64,000 nucleotides of DNA from Phycisphaerales bacterium. Its GTDB lineage: Bacteria; Planctomycetota; Phycisphaerae; Phycisphaerales; UBA1924. Shown here in pieces: positions 52,465-60,827 of the stretch. Both the position numbers and the translations under genes were made by a program. Under the pieces are notes generated by a model. That model searched no databases and had not been told where the DNA came from. It worked only from the letters and a program-made list of their open reading frames with translations. Position 1 is the stretch's first letter. Every line of letters starts with the position of its first letter. The stretch covers positions 1-64,000 of the forward strand of contig JAJDDK010000006.1 of assembly GCA_029260345.1 (NCBI GenBank). Reading direction: 5' to 3'.

Positions 52465-53403
52465 ATGCCGGAACTCGTTCGCATTACTGACGTTTCTCCT
52501 CGCGACGGGCTTCAAAATGAGTCCGGCGTTGTGCCTGCTGCGGAAAAGGTGCGTTTGATTGAGATGCTTGCGCATGCGGGAGTGGATGAAATTGAAGCGA
52601 CGAGTTTTGTGTCACCGAAGTGGGTGCCGCAGCTTGGGGACGCAGGGGAAGTTTTGGAGGCGTTACGAGCACAAGGAAAGTTTGGGCCGGAAGAGCAGGC
52701 GCCCGCTCTTTCGGTCCTCGTCCCCAACGAAAAAGGCTTTGAACGCGCCAAGCAATTTCATTCGCCTGCGTTTCCACTGAAGATCGCGGTGTTCACCGCC
52801 GCGTCTGAGACGTTCAACAAGAAAAACACCAACGCGTCTATCGCTGAATCCATTGAGCGATTCCGCGCATTCGTGCCGGAAGCGATCGAACTTGGCATGG
52901 ATGTGCGTTTGTACGTCTCGACGGTGATCGCATGCCCGTATGAAGGGCGCATCACACCGGAGCAGGTGCGGCGTGTGTGCGATCAATTGATCGAGCTGGT
53001 CGGGCGCGAACATTTTGAGGACGACGTTGCGGAGCTTGACCTTGGCGACACGATTGGCGCTGCGACGGCGGACGACATGCGCGATTTGCTTGCGATGTTT
53101 GACGATGAGGAAAGGGAATCCATCGTGATTCACTTGCACGACACGTTTGGGCGCGCTGCGGATTGCGTGAATGCGTCTTTAGACTTGGGGATACGTTCGT
53201 TTGATGGTTCGGTCGCCGGGCTTGGCGGCTGCCCATTCGCGGGAACGAAGGAGAAGCCGGCGCCGGGCAACATTTCAACGGAGCTCCTCGTTCGGACGAT
53301 TCGCAGCGCCGGGTTTGAAACCAACGTGAACGTAGACGCGCTGGCCGACGCGGCGACATTTGCCCGAGAAATGGTCGGCAGGGCGCGAGCGGCAGGGGTA
53401 TAA
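52465..53403 (+). CDS. mvaB: Hydroxymethylglutaryl-CoA lyase
   Basis: Splits HMG-CoA into acetyl-CoA and acetoacetate, the final step of leucine breakdown (312 residues). TIM-barrel metal site and catalytic motifs: RITDVSPRDGLQNESG (residues Arg13, Asp14), ATSFVSPKWVPQL, and Cys256 in GLGGCPFAGTKEKPAPGN. The usual sequence here is GGCPYA.GASGN; the insertion of KEKP-type residues is a variation that I have seen in some bacterial lyases. It opens an operon with two enoyl-CoA hydratase genes. Homocitrate synthase/isopropylmalate synthase relatives are excluded by the GGCP motif. Confidence 0.94.
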   Translation: MPELVRITDVSPRDGLQNESGVVPAAEKVRLIEMLAHAGVDEIEATSFVSPKWVPQLGDAGEVLEALRAQGKFGPEEQAPALSVLVPNEKGFERAKQFHSPAFPLKIAVFTAASETFNKKNTNASIAESIERFRAFVPEAIELGMDVRLYVSTVIACPYEGRITPEQVRRVCDQLIELVGREHFEDDVAELDLGDTIGAATADDMRDLLAMFDDEERESIVIHLHDTFGRAADCVNASLDLGIRSFDGSVAGLGGCPFAGTKEKPAPGNISTELLVRTIRSAGFETNVNVDALADAATFAREMVGRARAAGV

Positions 53404-53410
53404 ATCAGCC

Positions 53411-54178
53411 GTGATTCGCGTTGAGCACATTCCGGCGGGTGACTCCTCAAAGCGGATCGCGCTCATCGTGATTGATCGCCCAGAAAAGCGCAACGCGCTG
53501 ACGCCGGACATGGTGGGCAATATCGAATCCAGCGCGCAGTTGGTTCGCTCGGGAGAAGGCTGCGCTGATGCGGTGGTGCTAACGGGCGAGGGTTCGTCGT
53601 TTTGTTCCGGCTTCGATTTATCGCTGTGCCGGGATGATGAACGGATGATGGCGGCGCTTTTGAGCCGCCTCTCCAGCGCGATTCGAACATTGCGGCGGCT
53701 CCCGGCGCCGGTGATTATCGCGGCTCAGGGCGCGGCGATCGCCGGCGGTTGTGCATTGCTGGGCGGCGCCGACGTGGTGGTGACGGATCGCCACGCGAAA
53801 CTCGGCTATCCGGTGGTGCGGCTCGGCGTTAGCCCGGCGGTGACCTCGCCGGCGCTCCTGAACGCGGTGTCCGGCGGATCGCTGCGCAAATTGCTGCTGG
53901 ATCCGGGACTCATCGACGGCGGCGAGGCGCACCGCATTGGCCTGGCGCATGAGGTAGTCGAAGCGCCTGAAGATGTACGGCCGCGCGCCATCGAAATCGC
54001 GACTGCGCTCGCTCGTTTTCCTGCACACGGGATGCACGCGACCAAACGCTGGTTAAATGAAATAGACGGCTCGGATCGTGATGATGTTTTTGATGGCGCC
54101 CTCAATGCGTCGCTGGCGATTGTTGGCGGCGATGAGGAGCGGTCACGCCTTGCGGCGCTCTGGGAGAAAAAGGAATGA
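53411..54178 (+). CDS. Enoyl-CoA hydratase/isomerase family protein A
   Basis: Crotonase-fold protein of 255 residues. GTG 53411 begins VIRVEHIPAGDSS. CoA-binding and oxyanion loops are present: GEGSSFCSGFDLSL (about 77-90) and AAIAGGCALLGGADVV. At the first catalytic Glu position of hydratases (usually NGYALGGGCELA...), the sequence GGCALLGG has no acidic residue, so a hydratase role is doubtful; it might be an isomerase or a non-catalytic relative. Its stop overlaps the next gene's start by four bases (ATGA). It lies seven bases after mvaB and probably serves the leucine pathway. Confidence 0.82.
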   Translation: MIRVEHIPAGDSSKRIALIVIDRPEKRNALTPDMVGNIESSAQLVRSGEGCADAVVLTGEGSSFCSGFDLSLCRDDERMMAALLSRLSSAIRTLRRLPAPVIIAAQGAAIAGGCALLGGADVVVTDRHAKLGYPVVRLGVSPAVTSPALLNAVSGGSLRKLLLDPGLIDGGEAHRIGLAHEVVEAPEDVRPRAIEIATALARFPAHGMHATKRWLNEIDGSDRDDVFDGALNASLAIVGGDEERSRLAALWEKKE

Positions 54179-54936
54179 CGGCTGAACTGGCGACGCTTAC
54201 TCACGATGGCGCCGTGGCGACGCTCGCACTCAATCGCCCCGAGTCGCGAAATGCGCTGTCGCTGGATCTGATCGAGGCGCTGCGGGCGCGCGTGCGCGAG
54301 CTGAGCGCAGCGAAGGAGACCACCGTTTGCGTCATGACCGGTGAAGGCAAAGCATTTTGCGCCGGCATGGACCTGCGCGCGGTCATTGATGATCCGGAAG
54401 CGCCGGGTCAATTGCTGCGCGCGATCGCGGAACTCACGATTGAATTGCGCGCGCTGCCGATGGTCACGCTGGCGAAAGTGAACGGCGCCGCGATCGGCGG
54501 CGGGTGCGGTCTGGTGTGTGTGTGCGACCTGGCGATGACGCATGCCGACGCCAAACTTGGCTATCCCGAAGTAAGCATGGGTGTCTGCCCGGCGGTTGTG
54601 GCGCCGTGGCTCGTGCGGAAGATCGGCGCCGGTCCGGCGCGGCGGATGCTGCTCATGGGCGGTGTGCTCAGCGGGCGAGAGGCGCTTGACGAAGGGTTGG
54701 TCAGCGGAGTGGTCGAGTCGCGCAATGAACTGGATGCGGCGACTGGTGAGGTCGTTGAACGATTGCGAAATGCCGGTCCGAACGCGATTCGTGCGACGAA
54801 AAACTGGGTCAATGAGATGGAATCGGGCGGTTTGGCGGCTCAGGTCCGCCGCGGTGCGATGATCTCAACTGAAGTGATCTCGCACCCCGATGCTCGCGAT
54901 GCTCTGAAGCGGGTCTTTGAAGGTCGTTCCGGATGA
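54175..54936 (+). CDS. Enoyl-CoA hydratase/isomerase family protein B (methylglutaconyl-CoA hydratase candidate)
   Basis: Crotonase-fold enzyme of 253 residues, translationally coupled to the gene before it. Motifs are GEGKAFCAGMDLRAV (about 59-73) and KVNGAAIGGGCGLVCVCDLAM, followed by YPEVSMGVCPAVVAPWL with the second-Glu region. The leucine-type neighbours suggest 3-methylglutaconyl-CoA hydration, which would sit between the carboxylase product and HMG-CoA. A DNA change of direction or frame is not seen. The exact substrate is inferred from context. Confidence 0.85.
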   Translation: MTAELATLTHDGAVATLALNRPESRNALSLDLIEALRARVRELSAAKETTVCVMTGEGKAFCAGMDLRAVIDDPEAPGQLLRAIAELTIELRALPMVTLAKVNGAAIGGGCGLVCVCDLAMTHADAKLGYPEVSMGVCPAVVAPWLVRKIGAGPARRMLLMGGVLSGREALDEGLVSGVVESRNELDAATGEVVERLRNAGPNAIRATKNWVNEMESGGLAAQVRRGAMISTEVISHPDARDALKRVFEGRSG

Positions 54937-55002
54937 ACCTGTCAATTTGGGGTGAATAGACCGTGGCCGGCCAAGGCCGCTGCCTCAGGCGCCATCCTCC
55001 TC

Positions 55003-55008
55003 TATAAT
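55003..55008 (+). promoter_or_regulatory. Possible -10 box (TATAAT)
   Basis: CTCTATAATCG in the 239-base gap between two enoyl-CoA hydratase genes, a perfect consensus -10, about 170 bases before the next start. The -35 is not convincing. Confidence 0.45.
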
Positions 55009-55175
55009 CGACGAACCGCCCAAACCCGGCCCGCGCGGCGCGTATGGCGGGGTTGGTGGATCGTTGCCATTCGAAGTTCGGCGTGTCCGGCGCCGGATCG
55101 GGGCCCGAACACGGGCGGCGGCGAGCCATCAGGTCGGTGTCGCTTTATCAGTGGATCGTTGGAATGGAAGAGTGC

Positions 55176-56072
55176 ATGGCCCAGCCGCTACGAATCGAGC
55201 GTGATGACACCGGCCCAGCCGGCGCTGTCGTCACGATCTATCTCGATGATGCGGCGACACCTGTCACGGTTCTGAATCGTGACATGATTGCGCGACTCGA
55301 TGCGTCACTTGACGTGATCGGCAAAGAAATTTCCGGGCTCGTACTGGCGACATCGGACAGCCGCGTCTTTGTTGCAGGCGCCGACCTTGGCGAAATCAAT
55401 GATCTGTCGGACGGCGATCTCGATGACTATCTCGCCGAAGGGCAGCGCGTGTTTGGGCGAATTGCGGCGTTGCCGTGCTGCACAGTCGCAGCCATCAATG
55501 GCGCCGCGCTGGGTGGCGGTCTTGAACTGGCGCTGCATTGCGACGTTCTATTGGGCCTTGAGCCGCACAACCCAGACAAGCCGTATCCGATCGGTTTGCC
55601 GGAAGCATCGCTCGGGCTTTGCCCTGGGTGGGGCGGCACAAACACGCTGCCGGCGCGGATCGATTCGGCGAAGGCCATCAAAGCAACCGCCACCGGTACG
55701 ACTTTCTCAGTGACTGAAGCGCTTGAACTTGGACTTGTGGAGCGGTTGTACGCAACGCGCGAAGAACTGCTCTCGGCCGCTCGGGAGCGAGCGCGAAACG
55801 CCAACCCTGACGGAGGCGCCGAGCCCGGTTCGCCGCGAAACATTACCGATAGCGCCGTGGCTTCCCGCGTGACAGCGGCGCTGGCGCACGTTGAAAGTGA
55901 ATTGCCGGATACAGATGCGGCGATCGCCGTGGTTTCGTGCATTCGCGCGGGGCTTTCCGGCGGCTGGCGCGCAGCGCTGGAGAGTGAACGGCGCGAACTG
56001 ATCAAACTTCGAAAGACACCAACAGCGCGCGAGCGCATCAGCGCATTCTTTGCACGGACGAGCAAGACATAA
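55176..56072 (+). CDS. Enoyl-CoA hydratase/isomerase family protein C
   Basis: Crotonase-fold protein of 298 residues. Oxyanion loop DSRVFVAGADLGEINDL and hydratase-type loop INGAALGGGLELALHCDVLL, with the Glu of GGGLELAL in the first catalytic place, then LPEASLGLCPGWGGTNTLP with the second region. The C-terminal part resembles the hydratase half of trifunctional proteins. ATG 55176 is preferred, with an ATG four codons earlier possible. It precedes the acyl-CoA dehydrogenase gene by 60 bases and probably acts with it. Confidence 0.87.
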   Translation: MAQPLRIERDDTGPAGAVVTIYLDDAATPVTVLNRDMIARLDASLDVIGKEISGLVLATSDSRVFVAGADLGEINDLSDGDLDDYLAEGQRVFGRIAALPCCTVAAINGAALGGGLELALHCDVLLGLEPHNPDKPYPIGLPEASLGLCPGWGGTNTLPARIDSAKAIKATATGTTFSVTEALELGLVERLYATREELLSAARERARNANPDGGAEPGSPRNITDSAVASRVTAALAHVESELPDTDAAIAVVSCIRAGLSGGWRAALESERRELIKLRKTPTARERISAFFARTSKT

Positions 56073-56132
56073 CCACCGGGCCGCACGCGGCCTTACTGAT
56101 CCTCAGCCCCAATTGCGGAGGCGCATCGACCG

Positions 56133-58124
56133 ATGGCCGATTTGAAGAATCTCAAGAATGTCTCGGCTCAAGATCGCAAAATGATCGAAGAGGCCGAGAC
56201 CATGCTCGGCCCTGAGCCGGAGGACATGGGCTTCGTCAAGAACATGTTCTGGGGACGGGTGCGCGAAGAACTCGTGTTCCCGTATCCGACGTGCTCGACT
56301 GAAGAAACGGCGCGCTGTGATCAGTTGCTGGCTGAACTTGATGAGTACATGCGGAACGAGCATCCGTCGATTCAGATCGATCAGGAGCAGGAGATTCCGC
56401 GCTGGGTGATCGATCGTCTCTTCCAGATGGGCATTCTCGGCATGACCATCCCGAAAGAATTCGGCGGTCTTGGCCTTGGCATCACGAGTTACAACCGGAT
56501 TCTTGAGCACATCGGTCGCTTCTGCGGCTCCACCGCCGTGCTCGTCTCCGCGCACCAGTCCATCGGCTGCAAAGCCATCATGCTCTACGGCACCGAGGAG
56601 CAGAAGAAGCGCTGGCTGCCGAAGCTTGCGGGAGAATGGCTGAGCGCGTTCTGCTTGTCTGAGCCGAACGTCGGTTGCGACGCGGGTGGTCAGGAAACGC
56701 ACTGCGAACTTTCTGAGGATGGCTCGCATTACATCCTGAATGGCGAGAAAAAGTGGGCCACCAGCGGCGCACTTTCCGGCATCTTCACCGTCATGGCGAA
56801 ACAGCGCCTGAAGGATCCGAAGTCCGGCAAGGAATCGGAACGCGTCACCGCGCTGGTGTGCACCCCGGACATGGAAGGCGTGGACATCTTCCAGAAGAAT
56901 CGCAGCAAGTGCGGCATTCGCGGAACGTGGCAGGCGCGCATTCGATTCACGAACGTCAAAGTCCCTAAGGAAAACCTGCTGCACCAGGAAGGGCGCGGGC
57001 TGAATGTTGCGCTGTCGTGCTTGAACTTCGGGCGATGCACGCTCAGCGCCGGCATGCTGGGTTCGGCGGTCCGCAGCATGGATCAGGCCATCAAGTGGGC
57101 GCAGACGCGCTACCAGTTCCAGCGCCCGCTCTCTGACTTTGAACTCGTGAAGAAGCCAATCGCGCACATGGCGGCGATGACGTACGCCATGGACGCGGTG
57201 CTGTACATGACGACCGGCATGCTGGATCGGCACGATGAAGACATCATGCTCGAGACAGCGGCGTGCAAAGTCTTCTGCTCCGAGTTCGGCTGGCGCGTCG
57301 TGAATGACGCCGTGCAGATCATGGGCGGCGAGTCGTACATGACGGAGAACGAGGTTGAGCGCGCTTTCCGTGACAGCCGCATCAACATCATTGTCGAAGG
57401 CGCCAATGAGGTGATGCAGTCATTCATCTTTGCGTACGGCGGCAAGCAACTCGCCGAGCAGATGCTGGGCATCCAGGGCGCGCTGGGCTGGAACGAAAAC
57501 GAATCGTTCGGCGCCAATGTCGGACGGTTCCTCAAGAGCGCCACGAACAGCACGATCATGAGCCGCGCGGTGCCGCTGGCGGCGCAGGTCTTTATGGGTG
57601 TGAAGCCGGCGCTGCCGCGCGTGACGAAAATCCACGGATCGCTTTCGGCCCGGGCGGATCGCTACGCGGAGCTGGTGCGGGAGCTTTCGCACCAGTTCAA
57701 GCTGGCGAGCAAACGCCACCAAGAGGCGATCATCACGCGCCAGGCCGTTCAGGCGCGGCTTTCTGACGCCGCCGTCATGCTCTACGCCATGGTTTGCACG
57801 CTCTCGAAGCTGGATCGACAGATTCGCGCGGGCGAGGACGGCGTGGAGTTCGAGCGGGACCGAGCCGCGGCGGAGCATTTCTTCGATCTGGCGGACCTAT
57901 CGATTCGTCAGTATTTCCGCGAGTTGACGGAGAACGCCGACGACACGATGCTGCGCGCCGCAGAGGCGGCGTTGAAGCACAACGACACGCTCCCGAACAG
58001 CGATTTCGTCATCCCGGAGCGTTCGCCCATTGCCTCTGGCACGGGCCGCACGCCGAACCAGGACGCGATTAAACAGTTTCCCGGTGACGCCCACGCGCAT
58101 GCGAATGCGACTGGCGACGCCTGA
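56133..58124 (+). CDS. Acyl-CoA dehydrogenase, long form (ACADVL/ACAD9-like)
   Basis: FAD enzyme (663 residues) that introduces a trans-2 double bond into an acyl-CoA and passes electrons to electron-transfer flavoprotein. The catalytic core (about 60-470) holds IPKEFGGLGLGI and LSEPNVGCDAGGQETHC, then NGEKKWATSGAL with FAD contacts, and the catalytic base Glu422 in NIIVEGANEVMQ. An extra C-terminal about 190 residues resemble the helical extension of very-long-chain enzymes. Neighbours argue for a branched- or short-chain acyl-CoA, but the long form suggests longer chains; the substrate is open. Confidence 0.9.
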   Translation: MADLKNLKNVSAQDRKMIEEAETMLGPEPEDMGFVKNMFWGRVREELVFPYPTCSTEETARCDQLLAELDEYMRNEHPSIQIDQEQEIPRWVIDRLFQMGILGMTIPKEFGGLGLGITSYNRILEHIGRFCGSTAVLVSAHQSIGCKAIMLYGTEEQKKRWLPKLAGEWLSAFCLSEPNVGCDAGGQETHCELSEDGSHYILNGEKKWATSGALSGIFTVMAKQRLKDPKSGKESERVTALVCTPDMEGVDIFQKNRSKCGIRGTWQARIRFTNVKVPKENLLHQEGRGLNVALSCLNFGRCTLSAGMLGSAVRSMDQAIKWAQTRYQFQRPLSDFELVKKPIAHMAAMTYAMDAVLYMTTGMLDRHDEDIMLETAACKVFCSEFGWRVVNDAVQIMGGESYMTENEVERAFRDSRINIIVEGANEVMQSFIFAYGGKQLAEQMLGIQGALGWNENESFGANVGRFLKSATNSTIMSRAVPLAAQVFMGVKPALPRVTKIHGSLSARADRYAELVRELSHQFKLASKRHQEAIITRQAVQARLSDAAVMLYAMVCTLSKLDRQIRAGEDGVEFERDRAAAEHFFDLADLSIRQYFRELTENADDTMLRAAEAALKHNDTLPNSDFVIPERSPIASGTGRTPNQDAIKQFPGDAHAHANATGDA

Positions 58125-58227
58125 ATGTGATTCCGACGGCGGTGAAGGCTCGTTCAGCCTTGCCGCAGCCGGCGTGATCGCCCAGATCCGCCCGTGACCT
58201 TTGAGAGATACGCGGAGAGATTCACGA

Positions 58228-59373
58228 ATGGTTTTCGAACAAGTCACCAAGATGGGCCACGAGCAGGTCGTTTTCGTTCACGACCGTGAAACCGGGCTGC
58301 GGGCGATCATCGCGGTTCACAACAGCACGCTTGGAAAGGTGCAGCCGACGGGCGTTCGCGCCTCGCTTGGCGGCACGCGCCGGCGTGTCTACCAGAATGA
58401 GGAAGCGGCGCTCAACGACGTGCTGCGTCTCAGCGAAGGCATGACGTACAAGTCCGCCGCAGCTGAACTCGACCTCGGCGGCGCCAAGTCCGTCGTTCTG
58501 CTCAATTCCAAGGACGAGGAAAAGAACCCGACCGAGCGAGAAGCGGTCGCCTTGGGCAAGGCGATCGAGCGCCTCAGCGGGCGTTACGTCGCCGCCGAAG
58601 ACATGAACGTCACTGAGCAGTACGTCGACTGGATGGCGGAAGTCACCAAGTACGTCATCGGCGGCAAGACCCGCGCCAAGGGCGGCGACCCGTCGCCGTA
58701 CACAGCGCAGGGCGTGGTCAACGGCATCAAGGGCGGCCTCGCATATGCCAATGGTTCGAGCGATCTGAAGGGCGTATCCATCGCTATTCAGGGACTCGGC
58801 TCCGTTGGCGAGAAAGTCGCGAAGATCGTTGCCGCTGAAGGCGCGACCATCATCATCACTGACACGCGCAAAGAAAAGGTCGACGAAGTCGTCGCCGAAA
58901 CCGGCGGCACGGCCGTCAACCCTGATGACATTCTTGCGGTGGAGTGCGATGTGCTCTGCCCTTGCGCCATCGGCCAGGTCATCAACGATGACACGATTGG
59001 CGGCCTTCGCTCCCGCATCGTCGCGCCGGGCGCCAACAACGTGCTCGACAAGCCGCTGGAACACGCGGCGGAACTCAAGAAGCGCGGCGTCGTCTACTGC
59101 CCGGACTTCATCAACAACGCGGGCGGCGTGATTCGCCTCGGCGGGCTGTACATCGGCATGTCCGAGCAGCAGATCAACGACAAAATTGATCGCATCGAGC
59201 CGCGACTGATTGAGATCTTGAAGAACGCGGAAAGCATGGAGTCCACGTATCACGCGGCGTACGCCTATGCGCAGGAGCGCATCGACGCAGCCGTGGAACG
59301 CGGGCAAGCCGGTCCTTCAGCGGAAGGGCGCGTCGGCTCCAGCAAGACGCCGCAAACCATCGGGGGCCTGTAA
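58228..59373 (+). CDS. Leucine/valine/phenylalanine-type dehydrogenase
   Basis: NAD-dependent oxidative deamination of a branched-chain (or aromatic) amino acid to the 2-oxoacid (381 residues). Family marks are SEGMTYKSAAAELDLGGAKS with Lys75 and Lys87, GDPSPYTAQGVVNGIK, the Rossmann loop GLGSVG (189-194), and the PGANN segment APGANNVLDKP, followed by CPDFINNAGGVI. ATG 58228 has CGGAGAG nine bases upstream. The stop codon is directly followed by the E1 alpha start, so the pair links deamination with oxoacid oxidation. Leucine or valine is most likely. Confidence 0.92.
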   Translation: MVFEQVTKMGHEQVVFVHDRETGLRAIIAVHNSTLGKVQPTGVRASLGGTRRRVYQNEEAALNDVLRLSEGMTYKSAAAELDLGGAKSVVLLNSKDEEKNPTEREAVALGKAIERLSGRYVAAEDMNVTEQYVDWMAEVTKYVIGGKTRAKGGDPSPYTAQGVVNGIKGGLAYANGSSDLKGVSIAIQGLGSVGEKVAKIVAAEGATIIITDTRKEKVDEVVAETGGTAVNPDDILAVECDVLCPCAIGQVINDDTIGGLRSRIVAPGANNVLDKPLEHAAELKKRGVVYCPDFINNAGGVIRLGGLYIGMSEQQINDKIDRIEPRLIEILKNAESMESTYHAAYAYAQERIDAAVERGQAGPSAEGRVGSSKTPQTIGGL

Positions 59374-60495
59374 ATGCCGAAGAAGGTGGCGTACAAGGCG
59401 CAGATTGAGCATCTCCAGATTCTCGATGAAAACGGGAAGCTGGATGAAAAGCTCGCCAAAGGCACGCTGACGGACAAACAGGTCCTCGCGCTGTGCGAGC
59501 ACATCATCCTGTGCCGCCACTACGACGAGATCGCGTTCAAACTGCAGCGCTCCGGTCGCATGGGCACCTATCCCCAGAACAAGGGGCAGGAAGCGATCGC
59601 GGCGACGGCAATGGCCGTGACGCGCAACGACTGGATGGTTCCGTGCTATCGCGAGAACTCGGCGCTCTTCCTCCACGGTTTGCCGATGGAGCACATCCTC
59701 TTGCACTGGATGGGCGATGAGCGAGGCAATCAGATCCCTGAAGACGTCAACGTCATGCCGATTTCGATTCCCATCGGCACGCACATGCTGCATGCGATGG
59801 GCATCGCGTGGGCGAAGAAACTTCAGAAGACGGACCACGTTGCGCTGACGTATTTCGGCGACGGCGCCACCAGCGAAGGCGATTTCCACGAAGCGATGAA
59901 TTTTGCGACCGTGATGAAGGCGCCGTGCGTATTTATTTGTCAGAACAATCAGTGGGCGATTTCGGTGCCGCGCGAGAAGCAGATGGCGTCGGAGACGGTG
60001 GCGCAGAAGGGCCTCGCCTACGGCGCGGACTGCATTCAGGTGGACGGCAACGACGTCTTTGCGGTCTACAAGGCGACGAAGGACGCAGTGGCCAAGGCTC
60101 GTAAGGGCGAAGGCGTCACGCTTATCGAAACGTTGACGTACCGCATGGGCGATCACACGACGGCGGATGATGCGCGTCGCTATCGCGATTCGAAAGAGCT
60201 GGAAGCCTGGGCGAAGCGCGATCCGCTGCTGCGGATTCAGAAGTATCTCGCGGCCAAGGGCATGTGGGACGACAAGAAGGAAAAGGCGGCCGAGGCTGGC
60301 GCCAAGGAGCGCGTCGCGCAGATCGTGAAGAACTGCGAGAACATCGCCAAGCCCAGCACGGACGACATCTTCGACTACACCTTTGCGACACTGCCTGATG
60401 ATTTGCGCGCTCAGCGCGATTCGATGCGGACCAATTCGCTGTCGCTTGAGCCGGGTCAATCCACGCTTCGCTCGCCGGAGCCGCAGCACGCCTGA
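59374..60495 (+). CDS. Branched-chain 2-oxoacid dehydrogenase E1 subunit alpha
   Basis: Thiamine-diphosphate-binding subunit of the E1 decarboxylase (373 residues). TPP motif FGDGATSEGDFHEAMNFAT (161-179), ending in NNQWAISVP (191-199) with the Mg-binding Asn. The segment RMGTYPQNKGQEAIAATAM precedes it. The C-terminal part has YRMGDHTTADDARRYRDSKE with the phosphorylation-loop region typical of E1 alpha. Its start follows the dehydrogenase stop with no gap. The E1 beta gene is 333 bases beyond, across a small gene. A pyruvate-type E1 cannot be fully excluded, but the leucine-type neighbour favours branched-chain acids. Confidence 0.9.
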   Translation: MPKKVAYKAQIEHLQILDENGKLDEKLAKGTLTDKQVLALCEHIILCRHYDEIAFKLQRSGRMGTYPQNKGQEAIAATAMAVTRNDWMVPCYRENSALFLHGLPMEHILLHWMGDERGNQIPEDVNVMPISIPIGTHMLHAMGIAWAKKLQKTDHVALTYFGDGATSEGDFHEAMNFATVMKAPCVFICQNNQWAISVPREKQMASETVAQKGLAYGADCIQVDGNDVFAVYKATKDAVAKARKGEGVTLIETLTYRMGDHTTADDARRYRDSKELEAWAKRDPLLRIQKYLAAKGMWDDKKEKAAEAGAKERVAQIVKNCENIAKPSTDDIFDYTFATLPDDLRAQRDSMRTNSLSLEPGQSTLRSPEPQHA

Positions 60496-60512
60496 GGAAA
60501 GGGGCCTCGCGC

Positions 60513-60788
60513 ATGTTCGTGCGACTGACGGACCATAAGGACAACCCGGTGTGGGTGAATCCGATTCACGTCCGAGCCGTGCGCGAGAGGTCGAAGTACA
60601 CCGAAGTCGTGCTTCCGATGAATACATCGATGGGGCAGGTCATCGTAAAGATCAAGCAGCCGGCAGAAGAAGTCGTCGAGTTGCTGAACGCAGGGATGCC
60701 GGAGTTTCTGCCGTTTCCACCGGATGATGATTCGGGTGGCGGTGGGGGCTTGGCAGGTGGAGCGGGCGCGGCGGCGTTGATGGGATAA
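60513..60788 (+). CDS. Small FlbD-like protein between E1 alpha and beta
   Basis: A 91-residue protein. The body VNPIHVRAVRERSKYTEVVL and QVIVKIKQPAEEVVELLN resembles the FlbD family of small proteins (the N-x-x-h-I-x-x-h pattern and the final 'V.E..EEV...L' helix); FlbD is usually near flagellar genes. It ends in a Gly/Ala-rich tail (GGGGGLAGGAGAAALMG). The ATG begins 18 bases after E1 alpha with a weak GGGG upstream. Its position inside an E1 operon is not expected and its role here is unknown. The family match is by eye and moderate. Confidence 0.55.
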   Translation: MFVRLTDHKDNPVWVNPIHVRAVRERSKYTEVVLPMNTSMGQVIVKIKQPAEEVVELLNAGMPEFLPFPPDDDSGGGGGLAGGAGAAALMG

Positions 60789-60827
60789 GTTTGCCCGCAA
60801 GGGCAATGACGAGGAATTCGGTAAGCA

